Positions 57,236 to 64,000 of a stretch of 64,000 nt of DNA are shown here, in pieces. Numbering within the stretch: the stretch's first letter is position 1; the number at the start of each line of letters is the position of its first letter. The position numbers and the translations under genes were made by a program. The notes under the pieces were generated by a model, which was given only the letters and a program-made list of their open reading frames with translations, was not told the origin of the DNA and did no database searches. This stretch comes from Patagioenas fasciata (lineage: Eukaryota; Chordata; Aves; Columbiformes; Columbidae): NCBI RefSeq assembly GCF_037038585.1, contig NC_092523.1, forward strand, positions 3,229,001-3,293,000. The letters run 5' to 3'.

Positions 57236-60200
57236 GCTCTTCTTTTCCACCCCACCCATCATCAGCAATTCCCATCCTGTTCAAAGGTAACGTACCGATA
57301 GCAACAGTGGTCTAGGCTTTAGCTTTCTCTACAGAACCAAAACCTTAATGGGATTTTTGTGTGGGAAGCGTGGCCAGAAACACTTGCTCTGTGTTGATGT
57401 TGTAAGCAGGTGGGTTGTGTTTTCAGCTGTCTGCATCCTGCTCTCTTCCCCAGTTCTTACTAAGCTGTTCCTTATGTTTTTCAGAGGAATTGCTAAACCC
57501 TTTCCTCATAGTTTCTATTGCTTGATGATGCTCACAACCCTTATTACAGAGGAAATGCACCAGGTGAACCTCTTAGTCTTTCAGAAAGTCAGATAATAAC
57601 CCTGAATCTGGCCAGGATGGTGCTCTCAGCGCTTGAGTATGCTTTGTGTGATTGGGACACTGCTAGTTAGTGATTTCAACCTTTTTCATGAGTGTTGTTG
57701 AAAGCAGTCCGGTGACTTGACCCACACCAGATCTATGCAGCGATAAGTTTGATATAGACTGAAATCACCTGCAAATTGTGCTAAACTGTTCTGAGCTGGA
57801 GCACGTACCTTGGGCAATATGGGATAAGACTTTGAGGCTTTGAGCATCTCTAGGGCTGTTGGATCTCATTTACCTTACTCTAGGATTGAGCTTGAAACCT
57901 GAGTTAGTTTTGATGTTGAGACAGAACCAGCCTTTTCTCTGGTGAAGACACAAATGGCTGCTGCTAGGGGACTGAAACCAAAGATGTGATGTCTAACCAG
58001 GTTGCCTGGGGAGAATTGCGTGTGGTGAGGATACACAAAGCTGGGGAGCAAGCTTGGGTCAAATCTTCAGTGAAGATTTCTGGCTAAAACTAACAAGAGA
58101 ACTTAATTTATCAGTGTGAACCATGATAGATATCTTCATGCCTGTCTGAGCACTGAATGTCTGTATCCTGAGGAGGTGACAAAAGTCCTGGGGAGGTGAT
58201 ATTGCTCCACCAACACGACCACAACTGCCTGTCAATACTTAGTAATGTCCATAGCATTGCTTCAGAGTACAGTGAAGCATTTTGACTGTGATAGTTCAGG
58301 TAATCATGAAAATAGCCCAACTAGACTAGAGGGGAATCTTGTAGCACATGTCAACAGAAGATGGCTGGGAATAAGCTCCTGTGGTGTTTGCAGTATATAT
58401 TGAATAAAATACTTGCAACAGCACGCAAATCCTCTATTCAAATGCACCGTGGGTATCTGCTTTGTATCTTCAGGCTGAACACAGAGCTCTGCCCGGGTTG
58501 CTTCCTTCAAATGCTGCCTTGATTTGCTCCCTTCTGTCCCTGCCAGCTGGCAGCAGTGCAGCCTGTTGGTAGCTCAGTCTGACAGCAAAAGAAAGACTTG
58601 AAGGAATAAACTTCATGTCAACCATAACCTGGGTGAGGAGAGATGGACAAACATCTTGAAAAAAGTGTGACCAAGGAGATTAAGTATATGCAATGCAGCT
58701 TCTTATCCAAACACTTTTGCATTGTTTAGGGAAGAGCAGTGCTAGCTTGGCATGTTTGTGTATAAAAGCAAATATCCTTGTAGGAATTTACTGTTGGCTT
58801 TGTTTGTTGTTAAGAAGGTATCTTTTGTGATTGGAGTGTTTGGTGTCTGGAAGGGGATGGAAGGTCAGCCTCTGGCTGCTCTGCAGGAGGGTTGCTCTGG
58901 GAAGGCATCATTGGACCTTTCCTAAAACTTAGAACAGTATGGAGTTACAATAAAGTTGATTATTTAAAGGCATCCTCTGCTGAGCAGCGTTGTGCATTAG
59001 TTGGTTTAATAATGTCAACTCTGTGACCCCAATTCTCACTACTCTGGCTCCCAGCAGGTCTCAAGTTCAAGATCTCGATGTTTACAGACAAAATTATCCG
59101 TGGCTGGCGCTGTCTTGGGGAAAGAAAATGCTGTGAATAGAGGAGTTGTTTCCAGCTCTCAACTGAGATGTTCCCAATATCAAACTGCTGTCTAGCTTAC
59201 CAGGGTGTAAAAATACTCTCTTGCGGGAATAGCAATTGCAGGACAGTCTGAGCTGAATCCAACTGCCTTCATGTCAGCCTGGAGTTTCTCAGACACTAGA
59301 GTATTTCAGAAGATTTAAGATATGTGATTTTTCTTGGTGTTTTTTCATTGGAGTAATGAGTGAAACCTTTAGACTATCAAGAATATTTTTATTTAATGTA
59401 GAGGCCAAACAGTTGTTCTGTAGTGGGTGTTAAACCAGTGAAACTCTAGTTTTGGCTACTCTGGTGCTGAGAGAGTTGAAATGGGTTCTACAAACCCATC
59501 CTTGTGGATAGTTCAAACTGAACGCTTGTGGGGGAGGCTTCGACCATCCAAAAGAGGGGTTGAAAATAAAAAGGATGTAACGTTATGTTGAAGTTGTGCT
59601 CCTGATGTGTGTTACTTGTGTTTTTGAGTGTAATTTCTTGCCACATCCTGGGACTTCATGACCTGGTTCACTGCAAGGCTGGTGAAAGGGCAGGGCATGT
59701 GGGAGCTGCCCAGAGAAGGAAATCACTGTCAAGTCACTCTCTGCTTTAATTTCAGTCTCTTTCTATCTACTTCCTCAAGATTCCTAGCCAGGAGCCAGTC
59801 TGTCTGCATGAGGAAACCATCTGAATGGATGACAGCATGCCAGCCTTTCTGTAGGTGGCTTTTTGAAGTCTAGTCCTTATCTTCACCTAGGACACCCAAA
59901 AGTCTAGGACTGAAGGACAAGGGGATGGATGTTGTAATCACAGCTGCCTGCAGAACAGGATCTGCAGCTTGGTGTGCGCAAGGCTGTCATGGTGAACAAT
60001 TCTCAATGCAGCTCTCAAACTGGCAAGTCAAGCTTGGGGTTTGCCGGTTTGATGTATAAAACTTGTTCCTGGTTGTTCTTGGGGTAAGAGCCCTGCTAAC
60101 AACAGTACTTTGAGGCATTTTGTGTAACTCTGCAACCTGAAGAGTGTGAGAAAAGAGGAATAGGGATGGGCTACCTAAAAAATAAATCAAAATCAAGTGG

Positions 60201-60363
60201 TGGAGTCTCGGAAACATTATGTTGTAGGTGTTGATGTTGTGAACTGAGGCCAAGTGTGTCCATTCACATCTGTAGGAGTTGAAACTATCTGGATGGGTTA
60301 CAAACTCTTGCCTAGGGAAGAAAACCTCTTACCAAAGAGCTCAGAGTTGTCTGTGTACAGTTA

Positions 60364-60579
60364 CACCCTGTTTCCCTGAGAATAAGACCTACTCTGAAAA
60401 TAAGCCCTATCATGATTTTTGAGGATGCTTGAAATAAGCCCCATCCCAAAAATAAGCCCTAGTTACAGTTCATTAGAAAAAGTCAATTTGTGTCCAGGTA
60501 GCTATGTGTGTAAAAAAAGTAATAAGTTTGGGAGCAAAACTTAATATAAACCCTGTCTTATTTTTGGGGAAACAGGGTA
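60364..60579. mobile_element. 216-bp MITE-like DNA transposon with terminal inverted repeats
   Basis: The left end reads 'ccctgtttccctgagaataa' and the reverse complement of the right end reads 'ccctgtttccccaaaaataa', giving imperfect terminal inverted repeats of about 25 bases. The right end is followed by TA at 60578-60579, and the left end is preceded by CA (60364-60365) where TA is expected, a single transition. This is the layout of a non-autonomous Tc1/mariner-type element (TA target duplication). Internal 'aaaataagccc' words recur. No transposase is encoded. I do not assign a family name. Few DNA transposons are usually found in bird genomes. Confidence 0.75.
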
Positions 60580-61453
60580 GTTGTGTGAGGTTGCGATGTT
60601 TCAGAAATGAATCCTACATGAGAAATAAATCCTACGTGAATACATTGTGACCCTTTACGTGTAGGGATATTTCTGGTGAAGGAGTTGTTTGTTCTTCTGG
60701 CGTGGGACTGATGGTAAGACTGAATTTGGAGATAAGAACCACTTGCTTTTCTTCAACTCTCCCTCTATATATACATATATAAATAAAACTTGTTTGCTGT
60801 ACTGCGCTCTTTAGGTTTTTCCAGTTTGTGCAGGAATAATACCCTCCTGGGAAAAGATGACTAGGCTGCAGTCTAACTGGTTTAATTGTTGAAGACTTCC
60901 CTGCTAGTCAGCCAAGATTGCCTTGCTTGGTTGTGTTCTGTTCCGTTCCATCTCCCCTGTCTCGAAGCCCGTCTACAATTGCTTTCCTCAGAGGTCGGGT
61001 TTCTGAGAAACCGTGATCGTTCTCTTGTTTGCTTTTGGGATCCTGTTCAGCTCTGTCAACAACGCTGGAGCGAGTGGTTCCAACTGCAGGCTTTAAACCT
61101 ACCTGCCCAATGCTTTGTGCCAAGAACGGAGCTGAATTATTAAAACACTGATTATTAATGTTAAGATGCTTGATTATGGGTATGGATGGGACACATGTAA
61201 GCAGCAAAACAGGAGCTGTGAAATGTGAAAAGCTTACAGTCCACCTGGAAGTGTTCATGGAAAGGTTTCTTCTTGAACCCTTTGTAGGCCAGCAGGTGAT
61301 TTTTTTAAGCTTGGTACTGGGGTACCGAATTACTTAAATTTTCTCCTTCTGTTGTGCAAAGACTGAAAAGAAACTTCAAAACCTCCAGATCATGCTGAAA
61401 CAGTTTCTCCCTGTTGCAAAAGGTTGCAGAAAGCAGGCTTAATGGTACCAAAG
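60580..61453. other. non-coding stretch
   Basis: Includes a short TATA/CATA microsatellite at 60765-60788. The overlapping plus and minus frames around 60886-61258 are chance. Nothing else seen. Confidence 0.4.
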
Positions 61454-61503
61454 TTGGACTTGGATGACTGTGGCAGGTCCCTTCCAACTGGAAATACTCT
61501 ATC
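61454..61503 (+). mobile_element. probable CR1 3' end, very short
   Basis: 'gttggacttggatgactgtg' followed by 'gcaggtcccttccaactgga' and 'aatactctat' matches the order of a CR1 3'UTR end, though diverged. Upstream sequence is not recognisable CR1. Confidence 0.6.
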
Positions 61504-63287
61504 TCAAGAATGGCTTGTCCAACTGTTTATTCTTTCTCCCCTTCCGTGGAAAATTGGGGGTGTGTGGCTGGATTTAAAGGGGAAAGGGAGTAACTGGTGA
61601 GGTGGTGGTTGTTGGTGGGGAAGGTCCAGATGGATGTGGCCCAGCGTAGCTACATAGATCTGTTTGTCTGCAGGTCTGCTAAGCTCCTGCAGAAAGTCCC
61701 TTCTGAAAGTGAGCTTAGTCTTGTTTAATATTTGGGAAAGCTCTGGGTTGAATGAGAACTGGCTGGTCCAACATAGGCCATGGGTAGCTCATGGTGGAAT
61801 GGTGAACTGAAGAATGGAAGACCTTGAGCTCTGAGTTAACTCACCTACACCTAAGATAGTCATGCTGCGAAGTTCCATCTGCATGAACCAACAGAAATAA
61901 GCAAGTGTGTGCCTGAACAAGAAAGAAGGCTATTTGTAATACTTTCAGACTCTTTCCTGCTTGGTCTCGTACTTTCTCACTATTGACAGAGGGAGATAAG
62001 GCAGATAAGCCCTTTGTGGCATCGATTTTCTACGGTGTTTAATGCAAAAATATAATTATATGGGTGCTGACCTGCTTCATAATGTCATCAAGGGTTTTAT
62101 TTATGCAGTTTCCCGGGGAGTGGGAATGCTACTGCTCCAAACTGGTTTGAAGGAACAAGTGCTATCTAATAGCTTGTACACTTGAGTCAGCTGGGCTTTT
62201 AACATCAAAAGAGCTTGGTTTTGTTTAATCTGGCAGTAGGGAGTGTAGCTCTTTCTCCTTGTCTGGGAGGTGGATTACCAAATCTTGACTTTGCTATTGC
62301 AAGGTGCTGCTGGTGTTTTTGCTGGAGTGATTGAGGTCTGTGTACCAGCATCCTAAACCATGGTGAGCAATGGTCCCTCAGCAACCACATCACCCCGGCA
62401 AAACCGGGGCTGTTCCTTCAGGCGGTGGCTCCTGGAGTCTATTATGCTATTGATCAGCAAGCAGTCAATGAAGTTTTTGATTAATGAGAACGCTATTTTA
62501 ATGGTCTGTGCTTCAGTATGTGCATTCCCAGTTACTGCGTTCATGCTCTAATTAGCTTGGAAAGGCTCACCTGTAAATGGGAGAATTTCCATCCTGTCTC
62601 TGTAGGGCTGGAATAGGATGGAAAACTTTCATAATTATAACTTGAGAGATTTTTTTTGCATGTGCTTTTGTTTTTTGGGGATTTTTTGTGTATGGTGTTT
62701 GGGGGTGGGGGAGTTGTATTTTAGTTGAGGTTTTTGTGGTTTGTGTGGTTTTGTCTAGGTTTTTTGTTTTAAGGAGGTAAAAGCTGCCTGGCTGCTCTGT
62801 GCTAGCGCGCTTCTTACCAAGGAAGGTGGTGACCACCACCTTAGATCTGTAAATGACCAAATTTTGTGCCTCAGTTCCCTTGTGGGGGTAGGGGACTGCA
62901 AACTAGACACCTCTATACCTGTTCCTTAGTGTCCCCAACCAACCTGAAACAGCTGTTAAGAGTTTTGTCCCCTCTGTGCTGTTGAGGTGTGTTGATAACT
63001 GCTATGGGCTTTTACTTAATAGTGGAAAACCAAATCTCCTTGTTGCTTCCTTATCGCAACCTGCAAGTTGTGTTTGTGCTAATGGTGGGGAGGTGAACCC
63101 ATGAATTGGTCTGTCCAGAGATGAGACTAAACTCATCAATTTGCTTGGCTTCCTCTGAGCATCTATGTCTAAGCTTGGTTCTACTGTAGCTTTATTGTTG
63201 GTGGGGCCTTCAGCTCACCACAAACTTCTGTGTCTGGCTGGCCAAGAGGTTCTCCAGTCCCTAGGGTGTCCAGGTCCTGGCACATGC
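61504..63287. other. G/T-rich non-coding stretch
   Basis: The plus strand is strongly G and T rich over parts of this interval (for example 61561-61620 and the tract at 62649-62775). Near 62430-62560 an AT-rich block with ATTA/TAATTAG words looks like a conserved element, unproven. A short inverted repeat (arms 62823-62830 and 62835-62842) lies at 62.8 kb. No gene recognised. Confidence 0.35.
62649..62775 (+). repeat. T/G low-complexity tract
   Basis: About 125 bases of T runs and G runs with very little C or A, including GGGGGTGGGGG at about 62700. The complementary strand would be A/C-rich. Confidence 0.8.
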
Positions 63288-63352
63288 TAGTCTGATGGGG
63301 TTGGACTAGGTGACCTTTGAAGGTCCCTTTCAACCCAAACTACTTTATGATC
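63288..63352 (+). mobile_element. short CR1 3' end
   Basis: 'gtctgatggggttggactag', 'gtgacctttgaaggtccctt', 'tcaacccaaactactttatg' is the end of a CR1 3'UTR with a decayed octamer. It is strongly 5'-truncated. Confidence 0.85.
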
Positions 63353-64000
63353 CACGTTCCATGAGATAAGCTCTAAAGCATTATTACACTGTTGGGTTGT
63401 GGTTCTGCATTAGCTTTTACTGTTATTTTATTGGCTTCAGAGCACAGGTGTCTCCTTAACTGATGTTCCTTTGAAGTGATGGTCTCCAAGCTGAGCAGGT
63501 GTCCTAACCCATGGGTATGGGGACATCTTCTGCCCTTCGTCCCAGTGAATCCCTCACAGAGGACAGTGATGTTCCTACTTTGAGAGGACCTGAACAGGGA
63601 TGCTGCAGTTCCCACACTCAGCTCAAACTCTTTGCTGGCTACTTGGACTTGACATGTTTCTTAAAACACCTCCACTACCACATCCTTTCACCCAATATCC
63701 AGTTTTGACCCCAGACTGCACAGTATCAAAGCTAGAGGTGTCAAGTTATGGTAACTTCACTTGGAAAACCAGCGCACCCCTTGTACCCAACTGTCCCATC
63801 ACTGGGGAAGGGTGGCACTTCAAGGGGAGAAAAGCAAGAGGCTTTTCATGCAACTCAATGTTCAACAAGCATAACAACCTGTGAATGTTTCAGCAGCGAG
63901 TAAAATGTTATAGGGCTTTGAAGCTTGTTGTGGAACTTGAAGCTTTTTTTGTTGTTTTTTGTGTATTTGCTGCCAGCAATTGTATCTACTCAGCGAGATT
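63353..64000. other. right-hand end, nothing recognised
   Basis: Single-copy-looking sequence. Open frames of 65-94 codons overlap on both strands and carry no domain. Confidence 0.4.

Larger units (their letters stand above)
55654..60363. other. non-coding stretch, mostly unrecognised
   Basis: Contains the CAA-rich tract and a possible ancient LINE piece listed separately. No gene or RNA recognised. Open frames stay near 100 codons or fewer. Confidence 0.4.

Noticed and set aside
1-64000. CRISPR arrays, bacterial operons, phage or proviral genes
   Set aside because: No regularly spaced direct repeats, no dense coding, no paired LTRs, and no gag/pol/env-type frames were seen. The sequence is vertebrate non-coding DNA with LINE debris.

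Overview
The window reads as a piece of bird nuclear genome, intergenic or intronic. The diagnosis rests on about fifteen clear fragments of CR1, the dominant avian LINE (plus a few weaker ones). They are 5'-truncated, and many end in the ATTCTATG- or ATTCTGTG-type 3' octamers typical of avian CR1. No mammalian-type SINEs or L1 were seen, and no intact gene, tRNA, rRNA or retroviral provirus was recognised. I cannot name the species or the host gene.

Layout. 1-3468: three plus-strand CR1 pieces separated by single-copy DNA. 3469-8518: single-copy sequence with AT-rich blocks that look like conserved non-coding elements (a visual impression only). 8519-9327: a CR1 inserted inside an older CR1, followed by a TA/TATG microsatellite. 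9328-12370: a GC-richer tract with the longest open frame (344 codons, minus strand) and two G-quadruplex motifs. 12371-22232: more CR1 pieces on both strands, one lacking its 3' end, and a 16-bp x 3 tandem repeat. 25745-26718: the longest CR1 copy, still showing reverse-transcriptase motifs. 27141-27324: the best candidate exon, with an acceptor tract, an AUG in good context, 19 codons and a perfect GTAAGT donor. 34003-38055: CR1 pieces, the last split by a 452-bp insert. 40366-43284: another CR1, then a second copy of that 452-bp segment. 47184-55549: CR1 pieces around 7.5 kb of apparently unique sequence. 55550-64000: a perfect hairpin, a CAA-rich tract, a possible ancient LINE, a 216-bp TA-flanked inverted-repeat element (mariner-type MITE) and two small CR1 tails.

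There is no operon-like organisation. The dynamic part of the window is its transposon history: nested CR1s, a group of near-identical CR1 copies, and the 452-bp segment present twice 5.48 kb apart. One of those copies sits cleanly inside a CR1, so the direction of the event can be read. Open frames other than the CR1 remnants and the candidate exon show no recognisable domain and are treated as chance. No previously undescribed system is claimed. The 452-bp repeat and the 27.2-kb exon candidate most deserve a second look.
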